A stretch of DNA of 64,000 bases from Leptobrachium leishanense (GCA_009667805.1 CM019066.1:332264077-332328076); one strand, 5' to 3'; positions 13,406-25,789 are shown, numbered from the stretch's first letter. The notes: a model not told the origin generated them from the letters alone. Translations and numbers: made by a program.

Positions 13406-14066
13406 TCCGCTAGATTGACCTTATATTATTCACCTCTGTAGGAAAGCTAGCCAATGAATGTATCACTTATTTAACCCTTTATTGACCACCTCTATGGGAA
13501 GGCTAGCTCATGACAGTATCATCCTATGTTGACCACTTTAGCTGGATGGGTAGCTAATGAATTTATCACTTCTTTAACCCTATATCGACCACATCTGCAG
13601 GAAGGCTGGGCCGTGAATGCAACACTTATCCTATATTGACCAACTCTGCTGGAAGTTTAGCCCATGCATGTAAGACTTATTTAGCTCCATATTAGCATCC
13701 TATGCAGTTTAGCTAGTTCACTCATTGAACACTTCTTTAACCCTCTAATTACCATCTTGTTGGTTGGCTACCTCACGCATAGAACCCTTTATAACCCTAT
13801 ATTATCCACCTCTGTTGCTAGGCTACCTCATGCATAGAACTAGGTTTGCCAGATTGGCCAAATTTTCCTGGAAACATAATATATTCATGCTGAAGGGCAG
13901 AGCATTACAAATGCCACCCCGCAGCATGTAGGATCCATGTGACACAGGTAAGAAAAAAAACGGAATCCCAGGTGACCTACCTTGATTTCCTTCCTGCAAC
14001 TTATAAGTTACACATGTTGCAGGGAAAAATTGTTCCATGTGCTCTCCTCTGCATGACATGGTAATA

Positions 14067-15681
<1,615 letters not shown>

Positions 15682-15799
15682 TATGTGTCCAGGAAAACAT
15701 AGAAAACATGGCAACCCAAATTAGAACATTTTTTTAACGCTATATTATCCACTTCTGTTGGAAGGCTAGCTCATTCACAGAATACATTTTTAACCCTAT

Positions 15800-16733
15800 C
15801 AGGGTTATTCAAAGAGAATCGAAAAGTCACCGCACGTTCGGTGACTTTTCGTTCTCCTCAATTTGGTGCCATTTGGCAATCGCATTTCGGCGACCCTGTG
15901 GCGTATTCAGCAAGCATCACAGGGCCGTCGTAGTGCAGGGAAAAGCCGCCGCAAAGCCGCCGAACACTCACCGCAAAACCCAGGCGAACACACACCGAAA
16001 CCTGCAAAAACATCTGGATTAACCCCGCCGAACACGCCGGAGAAACCCGAGCAACCGCCGATCACAGCACAGAGCAGCCGCTGGAAAAACCCGACACCGC
16101 AGACGAATGGAGTGAAAAAAAAACCGGTACGCTTGAATGTTAAGAAAAGTGAAACGCTGTTTGCAAAGAAACTACAGAACGAAAATGTCTGAAATTTACA
16201 TATAAAATCCAATGAATGATAATAAAAAGGGCTGTTACAGAAAAAAAAACTATTTTAAAAAAGAAAAAGGAAAGAAATTTCACTAAAAAATCACGAAAAA
16301 CGCCTAAAAGATCCTAAAAAAATCTATAAATATAGAGACTTTTTACTGCAGAATATTATAATAAACGGTTTATTAGATATTGAATTAAAACGTGAATATT
16401 TTTAACATTGATGCCTATGGGATACGCCTGAATAAACCTGTCGAATACGCCTGAATAAACCTGTTGAATTAAACCACTGAATGGCAGTGCATTTCAGCAA
16501 CTTTTCACTGCTGGTTTTTGTGTTCTCTGAATAGCCGAAGCATTGCTTCTCTATGGGAATTTCACTGCCCTTGAACAGGCAACGAACAGGCACCGTATGT
16601 GCAGGCAATTCGCCAACATTTGACGAACTGTCTGCTCTCTGAATAGCCGAATGGCAATGAAAGGTAACCGTACGCTGAATTTCAGCGTTCGGTTACCTTT
16701 CGGCCCCAATTTGGAGCTCTTTGAATAACCCTG
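15800..16733. mobile_element. Fold-back DNA element, cagggttattcaaagag family, copy 1
   Basis: Terminal repeats cagggttattcaaagagaat and ctctttgaataaccctg lie between TA-containing flanks (ta-t / ta-t). Subterminal hairpins include aaaagtcaccgcacgttcgg and its inverse, and ggtaaccgtacgctgaattt with its inverse. The interior shares agggctgttacagaaaaa and gcagaatattataat with the element at 51278-52159. A 109-codon frame at 15863 is rich in Pro/Lys and does not look genuine. Confidence 0.75.
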
Positions 16734-16859
16734 TATATTATTCTCCTTTGCTGGCAGTTGAGGTTGGCTCGTGCATAGAACACTCATTTAACTCGATATT
16801 AACCACCTCTGCAGGTAGGCTGGATCCTCAACTGATTTTCTCATCAACCCAAGTGGTAT

Positions 16860-17156
16860 TGTTGTGTATTCCTCATTCTATATATATATAAAAATATAAT
16901 TCTATTTTATTCATTAACAGATTCTGCAGCATGGTACAAATCAATACACAGTCAAATGGAAAAGGCACAATGAATACATTTCAACAAGACATAAATAGAC
17001 AAAAGTGATACTGGAGGAATATAAGTCTGTGTTCTCAAGGGAGCTTAAAATACATTTTATTAGCAATGTCCTAACACACACATTATATATAAATATTATA
17101 TACACACACGTAATGTTAATACGTAAGGAAAATTACACATATAATATATATGGATA
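16860..17156. other. AT-rich sequence left of the Penelope-like element
   Basis: Contains TA microsatellites. The stretch 17095-17125 (tatacacacacgtaatgtta) is nearly repeated at 23325-23350, on the far side of the Penelope-like element. Confidence 0.4.
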
Positions 17157-18344
17157 TATGAATATACGTATCTGGTGGCGCGATAGCAATCGCTTCTTGG
17201 TATTCAGGTGGTTCTCATGGTATGTATCGTTATCGTCCAATATGGATTATATAAAAAGAAAGCAAAGCACAAAATGCATATAATAGTGCAGGGTGTACAA
17301 ATAGTAGTGGAATATAATACTAATAAACTGTTCCACTCACAAGTGGAGAGCCCCGTCACTGGCTCTGAGTGGTTGCAAGCATCTGGGTCCTTTATCTTCT
17401 TATAATTTTGGAGGAGACCCACTCCCTTCAAAATTGGTGCTTTCTCTCACTCATCGGGTATAGAAGAAAACATAGAAAACAGAAGAGAGACCTTCTTGTG
17501 CAGGTCCGCCAATATACATATAATTAGTTTAATTATAGTATCAACTCACATTGGATGGAGCTTATGGCCAAGCTCTAGGTGGTAGTGCCAGTGGATTTGT
17601 TTAGTGGGTCAAATCCACGAAAACCTCAGATGAATTCCGAAACAAAAGGGAAAGAGTTCTTCTTTTTTTTAAGAAAGAAAAATCTTTAATCTAAAATTTA
17701 ACATAATAGAAATTATGTACTTAATAAAATATAAAAGGCTCTGTCAAATCACCAGAACGCGTTTCGCCGTGTGCTACGGCTTCTTCAGCTGGTTTACAGA
17801 GTTCAAATGAAATATTGCATATATATAGCCCCTTAATTGGGGTTAAAAAGTCCCATGTGTTCGGAATTAGAAAAAGTCCATTGGCGTGCGTTCCACGCCT
17901 CTGTCGGCCAACTCCCGTTGTGCGCCGCCATCTTGCGCATGCGCGCCGGTAGTACATGCGTTCCATGCATTCCAATTAGCAGTTCCGGTATTTCTCGTTC
18001 TTTTAATGGACGCAGAACGGCTCTCATACGGAAATACTAACAAAATGTGCGAATTGAACGTGGTCTCCTGCAGAATGCCACATATTAAAGGGATATCGAT
18101 AACTTTTTAACAACAAATATTGATGCATCAAATAAACAGACCTCCTCCTGGTGCACTCCATATAGGGGTATAGAATGGATAATAAATAATAAAAACATTA
18201 AATTATCCACAAAATGGATATGGAATAATGACGTGATAATATATAATTAATTTTGGACAAAACTCCTAATGAGGGATAGATTTAATTATTGTAGAAATAA
18301 TCAAATTGTATATTGTTACTGGATATTAATAAAATAAAACGAAA
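17157..18344 (-). repeat. Left inverted arm (pseudo-LTR) of the Penelope-like element
   Basis: The arm is the inverse of 21200-22372 at roughly 97 percent identity by eye. The outer end begins at the palindromic gaatatacgtatctggtgg and the inner end is near aaaataaaacgaaa. It contains a hammerhead ribozyme on the minus strand at 17752-17792. Overlapping short frames in the arm on both strands are not credible genes. Confidence 0.9.
17752..17792 (-). ncRNA. Hammerhead ribozyme, left arm
   Basis: On the minus strand the core reads ccag-CTGAAGA-a-gccgt-agcac-acggc-GAAA-cgcg-tt-ctgg. All invariant elements are present: CUGANGA, a 5-bp stem II, GAAA, and a GUU cleavage triplet. Stem I is CCAG/CUGG. 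Stem III is only about 2 bp, as in the minimal type-I hammerheads of Penelope-like elements, which usually act as dimers. Confidence 0.85.
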
Positions 18345-18359
18345 GGAACAATGAGGAGG

Positions 18360-20162
18360 TGTCTCGCATATTGAATGATGAGACAACTTATGGTAGATTG
18401 AAAAAAGATCCTATTAAAGACATAAGAAACCAGCTTGAATCTCTACTCCAGGGGTGAAATAATAAAGGCATTCTAACAAAATCAGAATTTGATTATCTAT
18501 TAATGGAATACACAAGGACACCACACCTCTATATTTTGCCAAAAATTCATAAAAATCCGTTAAAACCCCCGGGGAAGGCCCATAGTGGCTGGCATAGATT
18601 CAATAACCAGTCACCTATCGGAATATGTTGACACACTCCTTCAACCCATTGTTCGAACTATCCCATCATATCTCAAAGACACTTTAAGTATGCTACAAAT
18701 GTTGAAAGAATTAAGTTGGCACAATGGTGATATCATGTGAAATGCGATGTTAACGTGCTATATAGCAGCATACCGCATGCTATGGGGTTAGCTGTACTGG
18801 AAGAAGAAATGTCTAGATATAATTTGATAGAGAGTGACCAAAGGTCATTCATTATAGATAGTGTCAAATTCATACTAAATCACAATTATTTTAAGTTTGA
18901 AGATGAGTACTATATATAACAAAGGGGTACAGCGATGGGCACGAAGTTTGCGCCCAGCTAAGCCAACCTTTACATGTCGGGTTGGGAAAGTAGGTTCATG
19001 TACATTTCGCGTAGCTGGGCGCAAGGAAACGTGCTAGCCTACAGGTGTTATATTGATGATGTGTTTTTTGTTTGGAGAGGAGGTGAAGACAGTTTACGTA
19101 TTTTTTTGGAGGAACTTGACAATGCTGAATGGGGTATTAAATTAGCCAACAACTGGAGTTCAGAGATGATCCATTTTATAGATCTGGAAATCTATAGAGA
19201 GGGCGACACTATAAAATCAAAAACCTTCTTTAAGGAGCTCGATACAAACACATATATAGATCAAACTAGTTGTCATCACCCTTTGTGGCTAAAGGCGGTC
19301 CCAAAAGGACAATTTATCCGTCTCAGACGAAATTGCACAGATACTGAGATCTTCAAAGAACAAGCTGATACCCTAAAGAAAGATTTTATGGCTAAGGGAT
19401 ATAAAGAATTGGATTTGGATCAAACCATTTCCACTATAATGCAAGACAATCGTGACGAACTGCTTAAATACAAACCGAGAAAGGAGAAGAAATTCTCTTT
19501 ATTTGCGACTATAGCAATAGAGCCAATGACATCAAAAAGATTCTAAAAAAGCATTGGCACATCTTAAAAAATGATGGGGATCTGAAGGATTATATAGGAA
19601 CAGCACCTAGAGTTATATTTAGGGGTACAAAAAATCTAAAAAACTATTTAGTACATAGCATACCTAAAAAAAGAGATATTAGTAGAGATTTTTTGGATTA
19701 AAAGAAGGCTTTTACCGCTGCGGCCAATGCTTGGCCTGCAGATCCACTGATAACAAGAAGGATTTTACGGGTGTCTATATAAACCAAAAGTGTAAACAAT
19801 CTGTAAAAATAGGTGGAGTGTTAAATTGTTGTTCGAAAAATGTGGTGTACATGTTGGAATGCCCTTGCGGCCTGCGCTATATAGGCCGCACTAAGAGAGC
19901 GCTCAACGTTAGGATTAGTGAGCATGTACGAAATGTGAGGAATGGTTTTGAAAAACATTCTGTTTCTCTCCACTTTAAAACCAAACATAACAGTTCACCC
20001 ATAGATATAAAATTTTGGGCTATTAAACAGATCAAAAAAAGAGATGTGGAGGAAAATGTAATAAATAGGTTAGGGAAAGAAGAGATGAGACTCATTTTTG
20101 AAAATGGTACTTTGGCACCCAATGGTTTGAACGACGATTTTGAGATCGTCCATTTTTTGTAA
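18360..20162 (+). pseudogene. Penelope-like reverse transcriptase plus GIY-YIG endonuclease, decayed
   Basis: The polyprotein copies element RNA at sites cut by its own endonuclease. RT motifs in order are LYILPKIHKNP (near 18530), CDVNVLYSSIPH (near 18740, motif A), RGTAMGTKFAPS (18922-18955, motif B) and YIDDVFFVW (near 19050, motif C, intact YIDD). After a linker come a CGQCLAC zinc-ligand cluster (near 19720) and the endonuclease with VVYMLECPCGLRYIGRT and RISEH, ending GLNDDFEIVHFL at 20160. Damage includes stops near 18459, at 18917-18919 and near 18955, and frame shifts near 18570, 18735, 19504 and 19700. The longest open pieces are 18974-19546 and 19731-20162. It cannot make a full protein. 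Frog Neptune-type elements are the likely relatives. Confidence 0.9.
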
Positions 20163-21199
20163 CATATATACTGACTTCCTTCTTGCGCACTATATAGGTG
20201 AGATTTATGTATTTAAAATTGTAAATGGAGAGGAGAAAAAAAATAAAATATTATATATATTTTGGTAAATAATATAATTTTGTAGATTATACCAAAGTAC
20301 AATATAGATAAAGGAGGATACAACATTCATTTGTATAGACCCTCCATTCAATTGGTATAGTTTTTTATCCACTATGGCACCCATTTCAAAATATAATTAC
20401 ACATTTTCATTACTGTACAATAATTAGTATACTTTATAGTTAGAACATTCCAGAATCTATTTATTAGTTTAACATTATAGATATATTCTATTTTTCACCA
20501 TTCAATTCTACCTCTCTAGTAACCCTTTTGTTTTGTTTTTTGACAAGTACAAGTTAATAAGGGGGGGTATTTTCAATTTAATATTGGAGTATCTTCCATA
20601 ATTTACTAATTTATTTTTTGTGGATTACGCACTTTAAAAGTTTGACATATAAAGTCAGTACAGGTTTCATCACTTTATCCATTACAATTATTGTAATGGT
20701 CTTCCCTCTATCAAGAAGCACTAAGTAAGAAGAGATAGATTCCACATATTAATACATCACTGATTTATCCACCCTATAGACCAATTAATGTATATATTAT
20801 AACACAAAGCCTGGTCAACAATTTCTCATACATCTCTTCATTATAATGTATCAACTATATCTTTACCAAGTAACAAGAGATAGATTCCACATATTAACAC
20901 ATCACTCATTTCTAATCACCTATAGAATATGTAATATATATATTAGAACATAAAGTTTGGTCAACAATCTCTTATGCATCCCTTTAATATAACGCATTAA
21001 TATGTAGTATATTTTTAATACCCTATATATAACGTTTTTCTCGTTCTTTAACGCTTTTCACCTTTAAAAATAGACAACTTTATTAATCCATTAATAATTC
21101 ACTAGTTGTGGTAATCCAGTACCAACTTGTCTCCCTCTCCATTGTCAATATAGCTTTCTGCTCCCTATGCGATATGTTTGCCATAACGAGTTTATTTTA
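20163..21199. other. Untranslated 3-prime segment of the Penelope-like element
   Basis: Very AT-rich, with no frame of interest. A roughly 180-bp stretch recurs within it: gagatagattccacatatta followed by acacatcact occurs near 20733 and 20878. Confidence 0.5.
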
Positions 21200-22372
21200 T
21201 TTCATTTTATTTTATTAATATTCAGTAACAATATACAATTTGATTATTTCTACAATAATTAAATCTATCCCTCATTAGGAGTTTTGTCCAAAATTAATTA
21301 TATATTATCACGTCATTATTCCATATCCATTTTGTGGATAATTTAATGTTTTTATTATTTATTATCCATTCTATACCCCTATATGGAGTGCACCAGGAGG
21401 AGGTCTGTTTATTTGATGCATTAATATTTGTTGTTAAAAAGTTATCGATATCCCTTTAATATGTGGCATTCCGCAGGAGACCACGTTCAATTCGCACATT
21501 TTGTTAGTATTTCCGTATGAGAGCCGTTCTGCGTCCATTAAAAGAGCGAGAAATACCGGAACTGCTGATTGGAACGCATGGAACGCATGTACTACCGGCA
21601 CGCATGCGCAAGATGGCGGCGCACAACGGGAGTTGGCCGCAGAGGCGTGGAACGCACGCCAATGGACTTTTTCTAATTCCGAACACATGGGACTTTTTAA
21701 CCCCAATTAAGGGGCTATATATATGCAATATTTCATTTGAACTCTGTAAACCAGCTGAAGAAGCCGTAGCACACGGCGAAACGCGTTCTGGCGATTTGAC
21801 AGAGCCTTTTATATTTTATTAAGTACATAATTTGTATTATGTTACACTTTAGATTAAAGATTTTTCTTTTTTAAAAAAAAGAAGAACTCGGTCCCTTTTG
21901 TTTCGGAATTCATCTGAGGTTTTCGTGGATTTGACCCACTAAACAAATCCACTGGCACTACCACCTAGAGCTTGGCCATAAGCTCCATCCAATGTGAGTT
22001 GATACTATAATTAAACTAATTATATGTATATTGGCGGACCTGCACAAGAAGGTCTCTCTTCTGTTTTCTATGTTTTCTTCTATACCCGATGAGTGAGAGA
22101 AAGCATCAATTTTGAAGGGAGTCGGTCTCCTCCAAAATTATAAGAGGATAAAGGACCCACTCAGAGCCAGTGACGGGGCTCTCCACTTGTGAGTGGAACA
22201 GTTTATTAGTATTATATTCCACTACTATTTGTACACCCTGCACTATTATATGCATTTTGTGCTTTGCTTTCTTTTTATATAATCCATATTGGACGATAAC
22301 GATACATACCATGAGAACCACCTGAATACCAAGAAGCGATTGCTATCGCGCCACCAGATACGTATATTCATA
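21200..22372 (+). repeat. Right inverted arm (pseudo-LTR) of the Penelope-like element
   Basis: Inverse partner of 17157-18344. It lies directly downstream of the coding region, so a plus-strand transcript carries its hammerhead (21751-21791) in sense. Pairing with the left arm could give a stem of about 1.17 kb. Confidence 0.9.
21751..21791 (+). ncRNA. Hammerhead ribozyme, right arm
   Basis: CTGAAGA at 21755-21761 is followed by stem II (gccgt 21763-21767 with acggc 21773-21777), GAAA at 21778-21781, and the GUU cleavage triplet at 21785-21787. Stem I pairs ccag 21751-21754 with ctgg 21788-21791. The core matches the consensus without exception and is identical to the left-arm copy. Confidence 0.87.
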
Positions 22373-22459
22373 CTTGTTGTTACATTGGTTTGGGGGAAAC
22401 CTCTATAGATCTGGTTTGGCATTGGGACACTGGTGGTGGCACAAACTTGGGCGCTGACT

Positions 22460-22680
22460 ATCTTTTTGTATATATGGATATATGTTTATTATTGCAGAGG
22501 CATTTACACATCACAGCAATTGATAGAACTGCTTCACAGGGCTCATGTGCTACATTCCCCATATGCAGCACAGAACTCTGGGTAAGACATGCAAATTCTC
22601 ATTTTTTTTGCATCCTGGGTCCGCTTTCACACAGAACCCTTCAATCAATGCCATGCCATTCTGGGTGGCTTATTTAGCAG
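22460..22680. repeat. Interspersed repeat with tgtttattattgcag start, copy 2
   Basis: It shares tgtttattattgcag, cacatcacagcaatt and acattccccatatgcagca with 12138-12250. Class unknown. Confidence 0.5.
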
Positions 22681-22781
22681 AGATCAGGTACTGTATATGC
22701 ATCTGGAGATATATATCGAACTGCAGATAAGCCAGCACTCCAGGGTTTTCCAAAAATATCCAATTTTATTGAGCCACAATC

Positions 22782-22823
22782 GTCAACGTTTCGGCTCCCA
22801 ACACGGAGCCTTCCTCAGGACAG
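22782..22823 (-). ncRNA. Hammerhead ribozyme, solitary locus
   Basis: On the minus strand: gtc-CTGAGGA-a-ggctcc-(loop)-ggagcc-GAAA-cgtt-gac. CUGANGA and GAAA are exact, stem II is 6 bp, stem I pairs GUC with GAC, and the cleavage triplet is GUU. Just beyond its 3-prime side the minus strand reads caataaaattgg, echoing the ccaataaat next to other hammerheads here. It is probably a truncated Penelope-derived arm. Confidence 0.8.
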
Positions 22824-22883
22824 ACATATATTCACAGAAACACATACTGTTTAAATAGACACCACAATTACATGAACAAGAAC

Positions 22884-22908
<25 letters not shown>

Positions 22909-22915
<7 letters not shown>

Positions 22916-23226
22916 AAAAATAGATGGACGCACTCAGGGACTTAGATCAAAAGATAAAAAAGGAATGCTTTATTAATCCATTAAAAAGTTGCTGTGTCCA
23001 AAAACCAACGTTGCGACCTCTTCAGAGCCTTTCTCAAGGTTACACACAACCAGGCGTTTCTCGTAGTAACAGTGTTTCACCTGGTTGTGTGTAACCTTGA
23101 GAAAGGCTCTGAAGGAGCCGAAACGTCGGTTCTTGGACACAGCAACTTTTTAACGGATTAATAAACCATTGCTTTTTTATATTTTGATCTAAGTCCCTGA
23201 GTGCGTCCATCTATTTTTCTTATACA
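22909..23226. repeat. Tail-to-tail inverted pair of Penelope-type arm fragments
   Basis: Left arm 22909-23054 (starting tgtataagaaaaatagatgg) is the inverse of 23079-23226, with a 24-nt centre. Each arm carries a hammerhead-like block, degenerate in the left arm and better in the right. Its layout parallels the palindrome at 24040-24274, so both look like minimal inverted dimers of the same element type. Confidence 0.8.
23093..23133 (+). ncRNA. Degenerate hammerhead ribozyme motif
   Basis: aacc-TTGAGAA-aggctc-tgaag-gagcc-GAAA-cGTC-ggtt. Stem I (AACC/GGUU), stem II, GAAA and the GUC cleavage site are present, but the CUGANGA box has two mismatches. The counterpart on the minus strand near 23006-23045 also has GAAAC changed to GCAAC. 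Probably inactive. Confidence 0.55.
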
Positions 23227-23229
23227 TTG

Positions 23230-23938
23230 TTATCGGATTGTGCACCTCGACATTATTATTTTCTTCTTGGTGACTTTTTGCCGGCGTACAGTTTCTTTAT
23301 GTATAGATATATATTATATATAATTGTATACACACACTTAATGTTAATACATATGTAAAACTAAACTGAATATGGTTGTAAAAACAAGGAGAAGAAGAGT
23401 TCTTGAATGAAATATTTGTTAGACTAGGGATTGCTGAATCAACACTGACCGCTGCACTTTATCATAATTATCAGGACATAGCACTGCCAAGGGATTTATA
23501 AAAATCCCACTCAGCAAATAATTGCCCTGCTGTTAGGAGATAGTCGGAGTGTTAACACACTGTCACAGTCCAGTGTTTAGCGCGCTGTTCAGTATTCAAT
23601 TACTCTGACTGAGAACTAAAGGGAAACATGATCATTTCTCAGCTACTACACTTATAATTGTACGAGCTTGCTGTTAACTTGAAGATAAACTGCCAAAATG
23701 TTTTCTTTTGGCAGAAAATGAGCATCCTTGGTACAGTCAAGATCCAAGATAACGATTTAGATAATGTCACTGTGTATCTACAGAAAAGCACTAGTGGAAT
23801 CGGCTGAGTAAGAATTGACAGTAAATATCCGCTTGCCACTTGACTTTTATTTGCGCAGGTAATATGTTTCTGTAATTTGACGTACAATGCTTTAAAGGGC
23901 AATACATAACGGACTTCTAAGCACTAGTAGGGTTGCCA
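23230..23938. other. No feature recognised
   Basis: No exon-like frame. The segment 23325-23350 resembles 17095-17125 on the other flank of the Penelope-like element. An AT microsatellite follows at 23941-23966. Confidence 0.4.
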
Positions 23939-24121
23939 GACATATATATATATATATATATATATAGCAAACTCGATCTCTGCACACCCAGTAACGAATG
24001 GATCATGCTCCGGTGCAGGAACTTGGTATATAGTATAATAAATTCCTTGATGTTCCGCCACTCAGAGACTCTTTGTTGCAAAAATAAATAAATTTATTGG
24101 ATCATAAGTACAGCATCACAG

Positions 24122-24155
24122 CATCGACGTTTCAGTCCCGTAGGACTTTCATCAG
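24122..24155 (-). ncRNA. Hammerhead ribozyme, left half of the palindrome
   Basis: Exact inverse of the 24159-24192 copy: CTGATGA, agtcc-tacg-ggact, GAAA, cGTC reading on the minus strand. Either strand of the palindrome would therefore transcribe one ribozyme in sense and one in antisense. Confidence 0.85.
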
Positions 24156-24158
24156 GTC

Positions 24159-24192
24159 CTGATGAAAGTCCTACGGGACTGAAACGTCGATG
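24159..24192 (+). ncRNA. Hammerhead ribozyme, right half of the palindrome
   Basis: CTGATGA at 24159-24165, stem II agtcc/ggact closed by a TACG loop, GAAA at 24181-24184, and a GUC cleavage triplet at 24186-24188. This is the strictest consensus core in the window. The 5-prime strand of stem I is formed by the palindrome centre (GUC pairing with GAU, including one G-U). Confidence 0.85.
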
Positions 24193-24282
24193 CTGTGATG
24201 CTGTACTTATGATCCAATAAATTTATTTATTTTTACAACAAAGAGTCTCTGAGTGGCAGAACATCGAGGAATTTATATATAT

Positions 24283-24972
24283 ATATATAAAAAAACACCA
24301 AGAAAGATATGGAGTATATCAATGACCACCTTCATCCACCATTTTCTGCAAAAAAAACACATTTCAAAAATTCCAAAAATCTGACTGAGGTAAAATGATG
24401 GGGATTCAGTTAACAAAGTTATAATCATAGTTTGCGTAAAATGGTGGATGAAGGTGGTCATTGATATGGAGTGCTCTTTCTTGGTGTTTTGTATTTGAAG
24501 TCTTAGATGCACCCGCTTGTGTTGCAAGTTTAGGTTGAGTGCAACCCCCCCTGTGGTTTGTTCTATACATATGAAGAGCTGACTACTCTCCTGGGTATGC
24601 ACCCCTCCCTGTTCACAGGTGTGTCCCACCGTGACAGCCTATAAAGGCCAGTGCCTGCTGGGGAGCTCCAGGGTGAGTAAATCCTGTAAATACAGATGCG
24701 GTCAAGTTAGATAGGACCTGTCAACGATGGGGTGCATTGGCGACTGTGACAGGCTTACGCAAACTATGATCATACTCTGTTAACTGAATCCCCATCATTT
24801 TACCTCCGTCAGGTTTTTTGAATTTTTTAAATGTGTTTTTTTTTGCGTAAAATGGTGGATGAAGGTGGTCATTGATATGGAGTGCTCTTTTTTGGTGTTT
24901 TGTATTTGAAGTCTTAGATGCACCCGCTTGTGTTGCAAGTTTAGGTTGAGTGCAACCCCCCTGTGGTTTGGT
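24283..24972. repeat. Composite of direct and inverted repeat blocks
   Basis: The block gcgtaaaatggtggatgaagg through gtgcaacccccctgtggttt occurs at 24434-24560 and again at 24844-24970. The segment 24345-24445 (gtaaaatgatggggattcag, catagtttgcgt) is also present inverted at 24757-24845. Two rearranged copies of one element, class unknown, are the simplest reading. Confidence 0.7.
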
Positions 24973-25264
24973 GTATATATATATATATTATACAGAATAC
25001 CAGCAACTCCTTCCAAAAAATGCAAAACCGGTGCAAAAAATGGTGCAAGACCTTGAAAATGGCTCCCAAGACAGCCGAAAACGTCTATAACTCTGTTCTA
25101 AATTTTAATAAGTGCGGCTACTCTTTGGACTTTGTATATATATATAATTTATTGTTCCCATTAAATTCAGCTAATGAAATCTGTCCCTTGCTGCACACCT
25201 GACATGCGCAGTTTGGAAAGTTCTACTTTTTTTATAATTCTTTATTTTTGAATTTGCAGACATA

Positions 25265-25444
25265 CAGGGTTATTCAGAGAGCGTGAAAAGCAGGAGAATG
25301 ACTGGAGAATGAAAAATTCTAGGTCAAAATAGCCGATTTGGAAAGTGAGATGAAAGGGAGAATTTTTCTGGTTTGGCTATTTTGACCTAGAATTTTTCAT
25401 TCTCCAGTCATTCTCCTGCTTTTCACGCTCTCTGAATAACCCTT
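25265..25444. mobile_element. Fold-back MITE in duplication unit 1
   Basis: cagggttattcagagagcgt at the left and acgctctctgaataaccct at the right pair along almost the entire element. The core is ctaggtcaaaatagcc / ggctattttgacctag. It belongs to the family at 10879, 42515 and 43849. Confidence 0.85.
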
Positions 25445-25789
25445 ATAGTCAAATACTAAAAAAAAAGTGAAAGTGGCCACGCAGTCATTCTCTGAAACAC
25501 ATATAAAAATAACATGAATGCACAATGCAACTCCTTCCAAAAAATGCAAAACCGGTGCAAAAAATGGTGCAAGACCTTGAAAATGGCTCCCAAGACAGCC
25601 GAAAACATCTATAACTCTGTTCTAAATTTTAATAAGTGCGGCTACTCTTTGGACTTTGTATATATATATAATTTATTGTTCCCATTAAATTCAGCTAATG
25701 AAATCTGTCCCTTGCTGCACACCTGACATGCGCAGTTTGGAAAGTTCTACTTTTTTTATAATTCTTTATTTTTGGAATTTGCAGACATA

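Larger units (their letters stand above)
17157..22372 (+). mobile_element. Complete Penelope-like retroelement with inverted terminal arms
   Basis: A 5.2-kb unit: inverted arms at 17157-18344 and 21200-22372 flank a plus-strand reverse transcriptase/GIY-YIG region. Penelope-like elements are known for LTR-like repeats that may be direct or inverted and for hammerhead ribozymes within them. Both hallmarks are visible here. The outermost bases (tatgaatatacgtatctggtgg and inverse) still pair. The arms differ by small indels only, such as about 14 nt near 17370 that are absent from the right arm. No unambiguous target duplication was found. Confidence 0.9.
24040..24274. repeat. Near-perfect 117-bp palindrome carrying back-to-back hammerheads
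   Basis: Arms 24040-24156 and 24158-24274 are inverse copies with only a few differences, separated by one base (t at 24157). The centre reads atcagg-t-cctgat. Each arm holds a consensus hammerhead reading outward and then ccaataaatttatttattttt. The arms end at aaattcct..gatgttc.gccactcagagactc. Confidence 0.9.

Noticed and set aside
15863..16192. 109-codon frame rich in Pro/Lys/Glu
   Set aside because: It lies wholly within a fold-back transposon, is not preserved in the sister element at 51278 and has no known domain.
21517..21822. 101-codon frame in the right Penelope arm
   Set aside because: It overlaps the hammerhead and is mirrored by different frames in the left arm, so it reflects non-coding arm sequence.
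24040..25030. CRISPR-like repeats
   Set aside because: Repeats are palindromes and composite duplications, without regular spacers; the sequence is vertebrate-like.
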